Source: a virus. From it: a stretch of 28,314 bases of DNA. Both the position numbers and the translations under genes were made by a program. The stretch is taken from positions 1 through 28,314 of the IMG/VR virus record IMGVR_UViG_3300020162_000716; one strand, 5' to 3'. Shown here piece after piece: positions 1 through 8,097 of the stretch; positions within the stretch are counted from its first letter, which is position 1, and each line of letters begins with the position of its first letter. Below the pieces are notes generated by a model. The model saw nothing but the letters and a program-made list of their open reading frames with translations. It was not told the origin of the DNA and did no database searches.

Positions 1-696
1 AATGCTGAAGACAGTATCACAACAGCTGATCCATACATGGGTGTCTACTATCCATGGGGTGTTACAAACAATCCGTTTACCACTGGTAACACACAGATTG
101 TTGTGCCACCAAGTCACATGGCATTGCGTTTAATTATCCGCAATGATGATGTTGCTTATCCATGGTTTGCACCAGCTGGTTTACGTCGTGGTTTAATTGA
201 CAACGCAACCAGAGTTGGTTATATTGATGCAGCCAGTGGTGAACTACAAACAGTTAGTTTGATTGAGTCCATGCGCGATACTTTGTATGAGAACAAGATT
301 AACCCAGCATGTCTATTCCCAGGAACTGGATTAGTAATGTGGGGTCAGAAGACTATGAACCCATACAGCAGTGCATTGGATCGCGTTAACGTGGCACGTT
401 TAATTGTTTATATCCGTGAAAGATTGGGACAAATTGTTAAACCATTCTTGTTTGAACCAAACGACAAGATCACACGTGATGAAGCCAAACAAGTTGTTGA
501 AAGTTTAATGAACGACCTGGTGGCAAAACGTGGTTTGTATGACTATTTGGTAATTTGCGATGAATCAAACAATACAACAGATCGTATTGATCGCAATGAA
601 CTATATATTGACGTAGCAATTGAGCCAATGAAAGCGGTGGAATTTATTTACATTCCACTACGTATTAAAAACACTGGCGAGATCAAAGGCGGTTAA
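1..696 (+). CDS. 18: Tail sheath protein, gp18-like (5' partial)
   Basis: This is the C-terminal part of a T4-like contractile tail sheath protein; the reading frame is open from base 1, so the gene begins outside the window. Sheath subunits polymerise around the tail tube and contract to drive it through the host envelope. The visible part carries the hallmark sheath C-terminal region: a segment rich in G, P and N (PWFAPAGLRRG), the NPACLFPGTGLVMWGQKT stretch, an arginine-rich R-x-N-V-A-R-L helix, and a final beta-rich section ending in YIPLRIKNTGEI. A strong terminator follows about 20 bases downstream, and the tail tube gene follows after an inserted endonuclease gene, which matches the 18-19 order of T4-like phages. 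The family assignment is secure; the N-terminal part is not visible. Confidence 0.93.
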   Translation, partial: NAEDSITTADPYMGVYYPWGVTNNPFTTGNTQIVVPPSHMALRLIIRNDDVAYPWFAPAGLRRGLIDNATRVGYIDAASGELQTVSLIESMRDTLYENKINPACLFPGTGLVMWGQKTMNPYSSALDRVNVARLIVYIRERLGQIVKPFLFEPNDKITRDEAKQVVESLMNDLVAKRGLYDYLVICDESNNTTDRIDRNELYIDVAIEPMKAVEFIYIPLRIKNTGEIKGG

Positions 697-714
697 TAGC
701 ATAAAGATGTAAGT

Positions 715-745
715 AAAATAGGGTTAGAAATAACCCTATTTTTTT
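715..745 (+). terminator. Rho-independent terminator after the tail sheath gene
   Basis: Arms at 717-726 (AATAGGGTTA) and 731-740 are perfect reverse complements, closed by a GAAA tetraloop at 727-730 and followed by a T run to 745. The pairing extends by two more A-T pairs through the flanking A and T tracts. It should end late transcripts of the sheath gene before the homing endonuclease gene. Confidence 0.9.
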
Positions 746-764
746 GATGATAATTTCTACTCAG

Positions 765-794
765 CGACATATTAACTATATAGTTAATGTGCCG
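765..794. repeat. Long inverted repeat upstream of the homing endonuclease gene
   Basis: The core at 771-788 (ATTAACTATATAGTTAAT) is a perfect 18-base palindrome. Pairing continues outward to 765 and 794 with one G-T wobble and one mismatch. It lies between the sheath terminator and the endonuclease start. It could be a protein-binding palindrome or an RNA hairpin in the endonuclease leader; nothing in the sequence decides between these. Confidence 0.8.
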
Positions 795-831
795 AAAATT
801 TGCGTAAATATATTTAACTGGAACTATCACT

Positions 832-2373
832 ATGTCAATTATATGTCAAATTTGCAATACTGAGTTTAAAAAAATTATTCCATGGCAGCATCTTACAAAA
901 CACGATATCTCTTCTTCTGATTACAAAGAAAAATACGGACCTTTATATAGTCAAGAAACTCTCATTAAACTTGCTGCCAGGATACCGCATAACAAAGGTC
1001 AACGGGTTATTGATCCGGTTCAACTGGCAAAACACAAAGAACACATCAAGAAACGTGAAGAACGATATCAACGAGGAGAATTTTCTCGAGGTCATACAAA
1101 AACTCCAGAGCAAAAACAAGTGTTAAGTAACTTAACTTCTGAATATGCTCGTAATAATCCAGATGAAATGCGTATACGGTCAGCCCGAGCAGTAGAAACC
1201 AAAATTAAAAAAGGATATGATTTTGGCAGTAATATGCGTGGAAAAACTCACTCAACCGTTACTAAAACCAAACTAAAAGAACTGGCGGCTAATCGTATAC
1301 AGCAAAAAACCATTCAGTCTCATAATAATATTCTTGCAAAAATTGCAGAACTTAACTTGAAGTTGTCCAATAATATATCTAATAACTATCTACAACTGAT
1401 CTGCAATATATGTGATACTGAGTTTTCATTTACTAAACAATATTTTACCCCGTCAAAATTTAAAACGTCGATGTGCCCTACTTGTTTTCCGCGAGATATA
1501 ATAAAAAGCAAAGGAGAGACAGAAATATTTGACTTTGTGCGATCTATTTGTCCCACAGCAATATCTGGTTATCGAGAAAAATACCATGCCAAAGAAATTG
1601 ATATTTTTATACCAGAACTGAATCTTGGTGTGGAGTTTAATGGATTATATTGGCATTCTGAATCAACGCTGACAGCAAATGGACGCAGAAAGACTGCTGA
1701 TTTTGAAAAACAACAATTGTTCAAACAGAAAGGTATTCGTATAATCCAAATATTTGAGGACGAATGGAACCTTAACCCTGATATTGTAAAGAGTAGACTG
1801 ACAAATATATTGGGCGGTAGTACTTTAAAGATTTACGCAAGAAAATGTCAAATAAAAGAAGTTAACAGTAAGGATGCTTCAGAATTTTGCAATCAAAATC
1901 ATTTAATGGGGAAAGGAAGAAGCAATATACGTATTGGGTTATACCACGACAATGTTCTGGTGTCATTGATGACTTTCGCCAACAATAACCTGTCAAGGAA
2001 ATTGACAGGAGTTTGGGAGATAAATCGATTTGCTTCCTTATTAAACACCAACGTAGTTGGGGGAGCAAGTAAACTCTTTAAACATTTTCTAAATCATTAT
2101 ACCCCCACTAACGTAATATCTTACTCGGACAATAGATGGTCAACAGGTGGGTTATATGCTCAATTGGGTTTTGCGAAAATAAGTGACGGAGTTCCAAATT
2201 ATTGGTATGTAGAACCAAATATAGTTAAACGAATACATCGATTTACTTTACGAAAAACAAAAACAGACAATCAAGAGTTAACAGAATATCAAAATCGAAC
2301 TGCACAGGGGTTCACTCGTGTATGGGATTGCGGCAGCTCAAAATGGGAATGGCCAAACCAATTAACTGCGTAG
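832..2373 (+). CDS. Free-standing homing endonuclease, Vsr/PD-(D/E)XK-like nuclease with zinc fingers
   Basis: A 513-residue composite protein. The N-terminus has a Cys2-His zinc-finger-like segment (CQICNTEF, then HLTKH) of the MucR/Ros type. Two NUMOD3-like DNA-binding repeats follow (around GHTKTPEQK and MRGKTHSTVT), then a four-cysteine zinc module (CNIC to CPTC, residues about 190-217). The nuclease core is Vsr-like: KGETEIFDFV, the acidic EIDIFIPELNLGVEFNG with its central D and E, and GIRIIQIFEDEW. The C-terminal third resembles a GNAT-like fold (MTFANN, WEINRFASLLNTNVVGGASKLFKHF) that often accompanies phage nucleases of this kind. The gene is AT-rich with more A-ending codons than its neighbours and sits between two conserved tail genes, as expected of a mobile free-standing endonuclease. 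The ribosome site is weak. Exact cleavage specificity cannot be read. Confidence 0.8.
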   Translation: MSIICQICNTEFKKIIPWQHLTKHDISSSDYKEKYGPLYSQETLIKLAARIPHNKGQRVIDPVQLAKHKEHIKKREERYQRGEFSRGHTKTPEQKQVLSNLTSEYARNNPDEMRIRSARAVETKIKKGYDFGSNMRGKTHSTVTKTKLKELAANRIQQKTIQSHNNILAKIAELNLKLSNNISNNYLQLICNICDTEFSFTKQYFTPSKFKTSMCPTCFPRDIIKSKGETEIFDFVRSICPTAISGYREKYHAKEIDIFIPELNLGVEFNGLYWHSESTLTANGRRKTADFEKQQLFKQKGIRIIQIFEDEWNLNPDIVKSRLTNILGGSTLKIYARKCQIKEVNSKDASEFCNQNHLMGKGRSNIRIGLYHDNVLVSLMTFANNNLSRKLTGVWEINRFASLLNTNVVGGASKLFKHFLNHYTPTNVISYSDNRWSTGGLYAQLGFAKISDGVPNYWYVEPNIVKRIHRFTLRKTKTDNQELTEYQNRTAQGFTRVWDCGSSKWEWPNQLTA

Positions 2374-2383
2374 ATAATAAACC

Positions 2384-2422
2384 ACTAAATAGAACCCAAA
2401 AAATGATGATATCCCATAAATA
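2384..2422 (+). promoter_or_regulatory. Tandem T4-type late promoter motifs before the tail tube gene
   Basis: ACTAAATA at 2384-2391 and CATAAATA at 2415-2422 resemble the T4 late promoter consensus TATAAATA, which acts as a lone -10 element read by a gp55-type sigma factor. The second is 30 bases before the start codon of gene 19, which also has a good AAGGAG ribosome site at 2439-2444. They would let gene 19 be transcribed independently of the upstream terminator and endonuclease. Confidence 0.6.
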
Positions 2423-2451
2423 TTATTATATAGACACCAAGGAGTAATATT

Positions 2452-3072
2452 ATGTCAATTGCTAGTTTAAACAAATTTACAGTACCATTAGCCAGCAACC
2501 AGAGCGCCAGCAGTCAAGGCATGTTAATGCCAAAATTGCAATATCGCTTTCGTGTTAGCTTAGAGAATTTTGGCGTAAGTACTCCTAGAACAGAACTTAC
2601 CAAACAAGTCACAGAAGCCAAACGTCCCACAGTGACATTCGGTGATATTGTTATTGATACATATAACAGTAAAATTAAACTGTTGGGTAAACCAGATTGG
2701 GGTGATTTTTCAGTTACATTCCGTGATGACGTTGGTGGTAATGTCAGTAAGTTGGTTGGTGAACAACTACAGAAACAATACGATTTCATGGAGCAAGCTT
2801 CGGCCGCTTCAGGTATTGATTACAAATTTGTATCACGTTTAGAAATGCTGGATGGTGGTAACGGTGCAAGTACACCAAACATCCTGGAAACATGGGAAAT
2901 GTATGGTTGTATTTTAACATCAGTAGACTACGGCGGTGTAAATTATGCCAGCGGCACTGATATGGTCACAATTGCTTGTACTATTAAGTTTGATAATGCG
3001 GTACAAACTCCAAATGGTAGCGGTGTTGGTGCATTAGTTACTCGTGCATTGGGTACTGTGGCAACCGGTTAA
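2452..3072 (+). CDS. 19: Tail tube protein, gp19-like
   Basis: A 206-residue T4-like tail tube (gp19) protein. It forms the hexameric rings of the inner tube inside the contractile sheath. The sequence has the family pattern: a beta-rich N-terminal domain with LQYRFRVSLENFG, a mid-region with VTFGDIVIDTYNSKIKLLGKPDWGD-type strands, and a C-terminal W-E-x-Y-G-C-I-L-T-S-V-D-Y-G-G motif. Length matches the usual 160-210 residues. The start is well supported by AAGGAG seven bases upstream. It is separated from the sheath gene by an endonuclease gene, has its own candidate late promoters, and is closed by a strong hairpin terminator, so it can be made at the high copy number that a tube subunit requires. 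Confidence 0.93.
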   Translation: MSIASLNKFTVPLASNQSASSQGMLMPKLQYRFRVSLENFGVSTPRTELTKQVTEAKRPTVTFGDIVIDTYNSKIKLLGKPDWGDFSVTFRDDVGGNVSKLVGEQLQKQYDFMEQASAASGIDYKFVSRLEMLDGGNGASTPNILETWEMYGCILTSVDYGGVNYASGTDMVTIACTIKFDNAVQTPNGSGVGALVTRALGTVATG

Positions 3073-3085
3073 TAGTAATAACCAC

Positions 3086-3114
3086 AAAAAGCCCAGTTCT
3101 GAACTGGGCTTTTT
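3086..3114. terminator. Terminator after the tail tube gene
   Basis: GCCCAGT and ACTGGGC pair around a five-base loop, flanked by AAAAA on the left (3086-3090) and TTTT on the right (3111-3114). The A and T tracts make it potentially active in both directions. It isolates the highly expressed tail tube gene from the next gene. Confidence 0.9.
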
Positions 3115-3120
3115 CTTTGA

Positions 3121-3128
3121 CATAAATA
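3121..3128 (+). promoter_or_regulatory. Late promoter motif CATAAATA
   Basis: CATAAATA, seven of eight bases as in the T4 late consensus TATAAATA. It lies directly after the tail tube terminator and 20 bases before the next start codon, the position expected of a promoter for the following baseplate and packaging genes. Confidence 0.6.
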
Positions 3129-3148
3129 ATTGATAACGGGAATAAATT

Positions 3149-4240
3149 ATGTCTTTAGTAGACCAATTACTTGGTGTGTCAGGATCAGGACTTCTTAGAA
3201 GTTTGGGGTCTAGTGAAACTGTTAGAGATTTCAGACACGCATCAAAATTATTTGTAGCAAATAACTATGAATTAGCACCCAAGTACGGTTGGCTATATCA
3301 TGTGTTCTTTAAAATAAACCCCAACGTAATGTTGAGAGGTATGCCATTAAAGAACATTGAAGCTGGTATGCTAGTCAAGAGTGTGGATTTACCCAAGTTT
3401 AAAACCAACAGTAAAACACTTAATGCATATAATAAAAAGCAAATCATATTGGGCAAGATAGAATACGAACCTGTGCAACTTATATTACATGATGATAGTG
3501 CCAACGTAGTTAGAGATATGTGGAAGGACTACTTAAGATATTATTGGAGAGATGGCGATAACGATATCACTAAATTTCCATTAAAAAATACATACGATAC
3601 ACGTAGAACAGACAAGTGGGGATTTACTCCACAGCAATCTGGCTCAGCAGAGAACTTTTTTACTAGCATAGACATTTACAGTATGACTAATAAAAAGTTT
3701 TCTAAATATGAATTAGTTAATCCCAAAATTGATAGCTTTGCTCATGGTAAACATGATGCCAGTCAAGGTACCGCCACACTGGAACATTCAATGTCTATAA
3801 GTTACGAGTCAGTGATATACAGCAATGGTTCCACCAATGGTGGGAAAATTGATGGATTTGGTAGAGAACATTATGATACACAGCCCAGCCCATTGAGCCC
3901 ATTGGGTGGCGGCACCAAGAGTATTACTGGGCCAGGTGGATTAATTAATGCGGCGGGTGATCTTGCAGACAATATATCCAGTGGTAACTTTGGTGCGGCG
4001 GCACTTGGAGCATTGCGCTTGGGTAAAAATTTACAAGGGTTTGATTTTAAAGCGGTTGCCAAGGGAGAGATACAAAGTGCTGTGGGTGGATCATTGCGTA
4101 ATACTGCCAGTGGTCCGTTTAATTTCCCAACACCAACTACATTTAATGTGGGTAATACCATAACTAAAGCATTGCCAAGTTTCAATTTTAAAACTGCACC
4201 GGTCTCTGGAAATTTTACTCCACCACCCACTGAAGATTAA
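3149..4240 (+). CDS. Tail-tube-fold baseplate protein, gp54/gp48-like
   Basis: A 363-residue protein with a long N-terminal domain of tail-tube fold and a glycine- and proline-rich C-terminal tail. The segments YGWLYHVFFKINPNV, VKSVDLPKF, KTLNAYNKKQ, LHDDSANVVRDMWKDYLRYY and the strand MSISYESVIYSNG are typical of the T4-like proteins that join baseplate to tube (gp54 initiator and gp48 cap). The region after about residue 245 (PSPLSPLGGGTKSI onwards) is low in complexity and probably flexible. It starts a tight run of genes: the next start lies three bases after its stop. The position next to gene 19 supports a tail role. I cannot tell gp54 from gp48 with confidence. Confidence 0.65.
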   Translation: MSLVDQLLGVSGSGLLRSLGSSETVRDFRHASKLFVANNYELAPKYGWLYHVFFKINPNVMLRGMPLKNIEAGMLVKSVDLPKFKTNSKTLNAYNKKQIILGKIEYEPVQLILHDDSANVVRDMWKDYLRYYWRDGDNDITKFPLKNTYDTRRTDKWGFTPQQSGSAENFFTSIDIYSMTNKKFSKYELVNPKIDSFAHGKHDASQGTATLEHSMSISYESVIYSNGSTNGGKIDGFGREHYDTQPSPLSPLGGGTKSITGPGGLINAAGDLADNISSGNFGAAALGALRLGKNLQGFDFKAVAKGEIQSAVGGSLRNTASGPFNFPTPTTFNVGNTITKALPSFNFKTAPVSGNFTPPPTED

Positions 4241-4243
4241 CCC

Positions 4244-4606
4244 ATGCCAACTTATTCAAATATACCAGCTAAAAGTAAAACTGAAACAGAAAATTATTTT
4301 GATGATTATTTTGTAAAACAAACCACAGTCAGTGGTAACTTTTATGATTCTGCTATTGCATTTTTTGAAAGACAAACTAATAACAAAGAGTCGGCGGCCG
4401 GCATGGTTGCTGCCTTATTGGAAACTATTAGAAGTCAAAATTTAGATCCAAATGTCATTATGGATAAATTTAAAAAAATGTCAGCCGCTGAGATCAATCA
4501 ATACATGGTGGCAGTACTCAACTACAACAGAAAAAATACTAGTTTTCTAGGATATAAGGCACCAAAACGTCCCAATATATTAGTGGACCGAACGCTGTTG
4601 CCATAA
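4244..4606 (+). CDS. Conserved T4-like phage protein of unknown function (virion gene cluster)
   Basis: A 120-residue, mostly helical protein without a motif I can name. It has a central helix pair around DSAIAFFERQTNNKESAAGMV and a C-terminal segment YNRKNTSFLGYKAPKRP. It is packed between the tube-fold baseplate gene (3 bases upstream) and the head-completion gene (1 base downstream), so it is expressed with them late in infection and is probably a virion or assembly protein. No signal peptide, membrane segment or catalytic motif is visible. Confidence 0.75.
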   Translation: MPTYSNIPAKSKTETENYFDDYFVKQTTVSGNFYDSAIAFFERQTNNKESAAGMVAALLETIRSQNLDPNVIMDKFKKMSAAEINQYMVAVLNYNRKNTSFLGYKAPKRPNILVDRTLLP

Positions 4607-4607
4607 T

Positions 4608-5078
4608 ATGGGAAAATATATACAGGGTAAGTATGTTCTAAAAAACCCAGGCAAATATTCCGGCGACAAGGTACCCACATATCGTAGTTCATGGGAATGG
4701 GCCTTCTTTCAATTTTGTGACAACAACCCAGCAGTAATTAATTGGGCATCAGAATCTATTTTCATTCCTTACTTAAATCCAATAACCGGTCGTAAGACAA
4801 TCTATATACCAGATGCATTAGTGGTATATGTAGATAAGAAAGGTCAAAAACACGCTGAGTTGGTGGAGATCAAACCCAGCAAAGAAACTACTATGGAAGC
4901 AGCCGGAAAGAGTGCCCGAGATCGCGCCATGGTGGTGGTTAATCATGCCAAATGGCAAGCCGCTAGTAAATTTTGTAAACAACATGGATTGACCTTTCGC
5001 ATCATAACTGAAAAACAATTGTTCCATCAAGGCACGATGCCATCAAAGAAAGCTAGACCCCCTGCCAAACGAAAATAA
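4608..5078 (+). CDS. 4: Head completion protein, gp4-like
   Basis: A 156-residue homologue of T4 gp4 (head completion protein), which acts after DNA packaging to make heads competent for tail joining. The N-terminus GKYVLKNPGKYSGD, then YRSSWEWAFFQFCDNN, PYLNPITGRKTIYIPDALVVY and the ELVEIKP strand form a TnsA/PD-(D/E)XK-like nuclease fold: D in IPDALV and E-x-K in VEIKP could be the metal-binding residues. The C-terminus is very basic (KKARPPAKRK). Length is close to the T4 protein (150). The stop codon lies inside an AATAAATA late-promoter-like motif. Whether it cuts DNA cannot be judged here. Confidence 0.85.
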   Translation: MGKYIQGKYVLKNPGKYSGDKVPTYRSSWEWAFFQFCDNNPAVINWASESIFIPYLNPITGRKTIYIPDALVVYVDKKGQKHAELVEIKPSKETTMEAAGKSARDRAMVVVNHAKWQAASKFCKQHGLTFRIITEKQLFHQGTMPSKKARPPAKRK

Positions 5079-5081
5079 ATA
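5074..5081 (+). promoter_or_regulatory. Late-promoter-like AATAAATA overlapping the gene 4 stop codon
   Basis: AATAAATA contains the TAA stop of the gp4-like gene. The next start codon is only five bases away, so a transcript begun here would probably start inside that gene. It may be fortuitous or may serve downstream genes. Confidence 0.3.
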
Positions 5082-5085
5082 GAGT

Positions 5086-5604
5086 ATGACTAAAAAATTA
5101 GCGGAATTATTTAATGTAGATGAAGTTTCTGTAAATTCAACTACAGAAACCGAAGAAGTTGTAAATCTTACTACCAGTTCAGTAGGATTGGCTATATCCA
5201 CTATGCAAGCAGTAGATTTAACTATGGATAAGATTGACGAAGCATTGCCAGCTATAACAGATTTGGATGCCACTGATGCCGAATTAGATGAGTTAGCTGA
5301 TTTGGCCAAAGCTAAATTTAATGATTTAATGGATTTAGGTATGAATGTGGAACCCAGAGTCAGCGGCACAATATTCCAAACTGCTGGGGTATTAATGGGT
5401 CATGCCATATCAGCTAAACAAGCCAAGATTGATAAAAAATTGCGTATAATTGCTTTACAGATACAAAAGGCTAAATTAGATCAAAGCCTAAACAAGAAAG
5501 CTTCAACTGAAGAACCCGACGAAATTGAAGGAAAAGCCACTGTGGTTGATAGAAATAGCCTGCTCAAAACAATATTGGCAGATATGAAAAAACCCAAAGT
5601 TTAA
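5086..5604 (+). CDS. 16: Terminase small subunit, gp16-like
   Basis: A 172-residue acidic, helical protein resembling the small terminase (gp16) of marine T4-like phages. The best-conserved segment is in the middle: FNDLMDLGMNVEPRVSG, then FQTAGVLMGHAISAKQAK, followed by a helix KLRIIALQIQKAKLD. The small terminase forms a ring that recognises DNA ends or concatemers and stimulates the large terminase motor. The position directly after the gp4-like gene supports a packaging role. The N-terminus (about 30 residues, rich in T, E and V) is not conserved in any way I recognise. The start has only a weak GAG ribosome site seven bases upstream. Confidence 0.72.
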   Translation: MTKKLAELFNVDEVSVNSTTETEEVVNLTTSSVGLAISTMQAVDLTMDKIDEALPAITDLDATDAELDELADLAKAKFNDLMDLGMNVEPRVSGTIFQTAGVLMGHAISAKQAKIDKKLRIIALQIQKAKLDQSLNKKASTEEPDEIEGKATVVDRNSLLKTILADMKKPKV

Positions 5605-5610
5605 TAAATA
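5603..5610 (+). promoter_or_regulatory. Late promoter motif AATAAATA
   Basis: AATAAATA overlaps the stop codon of the small terminase gene and lies 23 bases before the next start, a good distance for a T4-type late promoter followed by a short leader with an AGGA ribosome site. Confidence 0.55.
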
Positions 5611-5633
5611 CATAATGACAGGATCACACAACT

Positions 5634-6230
5634 ATGACTAAATCACTACAACATTATCTAACCGAAAGCACCAAAACTTTTAAGTTCAAAGTAAAGATTG
5701 CTACGGATAGTTTATCTGAACAACAAATTGCAACTATAGAAACCCAGCTGGCCGCATACAAGATGATGAATATGAGTAAACCCAAACGTTTACCAATTCA
5801 GGATAATCCATCTAGTTTTGAAAATTTAGGGGCGGTTACGGTATTCTGTATGGATGTGGAATTGGCATATCCAGCCACTGATGTACAAGTCAAAGAGGCA
5901 GTCAGACTGGGATCTGGATGTGCTGGTAATCACATCTACGTGGGTAGTGAAGGGCAAGAACAGGACACGGTCCGAGTTGACTATGATAAGAAAGACGGCA
6001 AAGCCGTTCTAACTCAAGACTATGCGAAATCTGATGGTAGTGTTAAAGAACTGTACGGTGATGAAAACATCAAGATTGTTCTTAAGGATTTGGCCGGTAA
6101 GAAACGCAAATATGAATTTGAAGTATTAAATAAAGATCAGGTTAAAACTACCAATGATCTACCGCAAGGCACTAAAAGCCCTATTGGTAGTACACAGAAC
6201 AAATTACCTGACCCAATGAAAAGGAAATAA
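5634..6230 (+). CDS. Conserved T4-like phage protein, possibly a virion or processed head protein
   Basis: A 198-residue protein without an assigned function. The N-terminus reads SLQHYLTESTKTFKFKVKIA: the LTES element matches the (L/I)-x-E consensus cut by the T4 gp21 prohead protease, so the first dozen residues may be a removable propeptide. A conserved-looking middle part contains LPIQDNPSSFENLGAVTVF and ELAYPATDVQVKEAV; the last 25 residues are rich in P, T, K and N. The gene has its own late-type promoter motif and is followed after four bases by the large acidic protein gene. It is most likely structural or head-internal. The protease cleavage is inference from a three-residue motif only. 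Confidence 0.75.
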   Translation: MTKSLQHYLTESTKTFKFKVKIATDSLSEQQIATIETQLAAYKMMNMSKPKRLPIQDNPSSFENLGAVTVFCMDVELAYPATDVQVKEAVRLGSGCAGNHIYVGSEGQEQDTVRVDYDKKDGKAVLTQDYAKSDGSVKELYGDENIKIVLKDLAGKKRKYEFEVLNKDQVKTTNDLPQGTKSPIGSTQNKLPDPMKRK

Positions 6231-6234
6231 CACC

Positions 6235-8064
6235 ATGCAGATGAAAAACGTATTAGATCGCTTGACAGAATTAGCCAAAGACAATCCCAGCCCAGATGTT
6301 AAACAGGCTATGGAAAATACTCGTCGCATGAGTGTGGTAGAGGATGCTGATGTTGTTGAAGTACACGAAGGTGTGGCGGAAGGCGGCTCTCCAAGTCCCT
6401 ATATGTCAGACCAACAAGCAAAGAAGGTAATGAATTTATGCCGTAAAGGATACACACCTGATCAGATAGCTGGCAGATATCCAAATCTCAACAAGGACGA
6501 AATTGATAATATTTGGGGTAGTATGGATGACAGTGAGTTAGAGCAAGGTATGGCGGAAGGCTATTTTTCAGATCAAGATGTTCAAAAGAAAGATAAACAG
6601 TATGCTGGTACCAAAGCATATCACGCTAAGAAGAAAGCTGAAAAAGAAAAGACTGCCACAGATGCTAAAACAGCGTTTGATGCCAAGTTCGGCGGTGGCA
6701 ACCCAGCCAGTGCTCTTAAGATTAGAGAACAAAGCGTGACAGAGGGTGTTAACTTTGCTGAAATGCATCGCGCCAAACATACCACATTGGATGAGATGTT
6801 GAATGAATTACATGATGATATTAAGTCATTTAAAGAATGTGGTCACATGAGTGAACAACTACGTGACTTCATGGAAGTACATCACTATGGTAAAAAACAA
6901 TTAATGGATGCCGCGTATGGTCCAGTTGATGAATTGGCCGACATGACTAAACTAGCCGGCGTGCCCGGTCCGATTGGTCAACCTGATGAAGAATTAGCAG
7001 AAAGTTCAGGGGAAATGATTAATGGCAAAGAAGTTGATATGTATTCGTTAGAGGTGGGTGGCGTTGATTACCAAGATTCTCCAGAATTTGAAGAAGCATA
7101 TTTCGAAGCTGGAAATTTCGTAGATGGTACTCCACTAAGTAGTAATGAGCTAGAGCAACTTACATATGAGCGTGGAGATTTAGTGTCTGAGTTGGCCAGT
7201 GAACATATGACTGGTGCTGGTGATGATGCCCGCGATAGACAGCGTGATATGGATATGGAACTGGACGAAGTGAGTGATGGTGACAATGGTTTAGCATCGG
7301 CACATGCCAAGGCACGTCAGATCAGCGGTGAGCATGGGGTAGCACAACACGTTAACCGTGATCCAGAATCTGGTTATCACCGTGCCAGTGATTGGTATGT
7401 TGATGGTGAAACTGTTGGATCTTACAACATGGGCAAACGATATGATGACTCAGGTTATATAGACGAAGAAGAAATGATACCAGGTGAAGAATCAGATGTT
7501 GCACAAAAAGCACAAGGCATTGAAGCAGTATCAGGAAAGAAAATTAACCAAATGAATCCTGGCGAAATTAAAATGGCCGGACAAAAGGTTGATGCAATGG
7601 GTGTAACTGAAAGCAAGCAGATGGTAGATGAATGTGGTATGATGGGCGGCTCGATGCAACCCAATACTCCAGCTAACATCAACATTTCAGCCAGTGCTGC
7701 CAGTGGTGGTGAAGTTGCTGCCATGATCAATGACTTGTTAAAGTTAGCTGGTCGTCCAGAAAATGCTGATGCACATATGGATGAGCCAGGTGTTGTGGCC
7801 ATTGATGGTACTATGGATGCTGGTGGTGCAGAAGAATTGGCCGCAATGTTGGGTGGAGAAGAAGTAGTTGATGAAACTGGCGATGCTGGTGGATTTGCAG
7901 ATGCTACTACACAACCAGATGCGCTAGTGTATGATGAGAATCCAGTGTTAACACAAACTGGTGTACAAAAACACACCCTGGGTGGTTACCGTAATGGTGA
8001 CAGTCCGTTAGCCGCAACTACAGAGCTTGAAGAAAGTCTCTGGAGAAAGTTCCAAAATCAATAA
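6235..8064 (+). CDS. Large acidic protein with repeated prohead-protease-like sites, function unknown
   Basis: A 609-residue, strongly acidic protein. It carries five copies of a short (V/M/L)-(A/T)-E-(G/S) element (about residues 47, 106, 168, 254 and 457) and ends with LEES before a short WRKFQNQ tail. These resemble the (L/I)-x-E sites cut by the T4 gp21 protease. An N-terminal helix-turn-helix-like segment (MSDQQAKKVMNLCRKGYTP, residues 57-75) and a DGTPLSSNELEQL module near residue 298 are recognisable building blocks of marine phage proteins. The C-terminal half is rich in G, A, M and D (AASGGEVAAMINDLL). Its place after head and packaging genes suggests a head-internal or scaffold-like role, but no homologous function is known to me. 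The start ATGCAGATG has two possible initiators. Confidence 0.7.
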   Translation: MQMKNVLDRLTELAKDNPSPDVKQAMENTRRMSVVEDADVVEVHEGVAEGGSPSPYMSDQQAKKVMNLCRKGYTPDQIAGRYPNLNKDEIDNIWGSMDDSELEQGMAEGYFSDQDVQKKDKQYAGTKAYHAKKKAEKEKTATDAKTAFDAKFGGGNPASALKIREQSVTEGVNFAEMHRAKHTTLDEMLNELHDDIKSFKECGHMSEQLRDFMEVHHYGKKQLMDAAYGPVDELADMTKLAGVPGPIGQPDEELAESSGEMINGKEVDMYSLEVGGVDYQDSPEFEEAYFEAGNFVDGTPLSSNELEQLTYERGDLVSELASEHMTGAGDDARDRQRDMDMELDEVSDGDNGLASAHAKARQISGEHGVAQHVNRDPESGYHRASDWYVDGETVGSYNMGKRYDDSGYIDEEEMIPGEESDVAQKAQGIEAVSGKKINQMNPGEIKMAGQKVDAMGVTESKQMVDECGMMGGSMQPNTPANINISASAASGGEVAAMINDLLKLAGRPENADAHMDEPGVVAIDGTMDAGGAEELAAMLGGEEVVDETGDAGGFADATTQPDALVYDENPVLTQTGVQKHTLGGYRNGDSPLAATTELEESLWRKFQNQ

Positions 8065-8068
8065 GTAC

Positions 8069-8096
8069 ACGGGGCGAAAGCCCCGTAGTATTCTAC
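8069..8096 (+). terminator. GNRA-loop hairpin, probable terminator or RNA-processing signal
   Basis: ACGGGGC (8069-8075) and GCCCCGT (8080-8086) pair around a GAAA loop. A second small hairpin GTAG-TATT-CTAC (8085-8096) overlaps its base. No T run follows, so it is a weak intrinsic terminator at best. It marks the boundary between the virion genes and the accessory cassette. Confidence 0.55.
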
Positions 8097-8097
8097 A

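Noticed and set aside
3871-4230. Minus-strand open frame of 119 residues
   Set aside because: It mirrors the gp54/gp48-like gene, has proline/leucine-rich shadow composition and no ribosome site; all supported genes are on the + strand.
7455-7976. Minus-strand open frame of 173 residues rich in S, P and A
   Set aside because: It is the complement of the acidic GA-rich part of the 609-residue protein and has no coding signal of its own.
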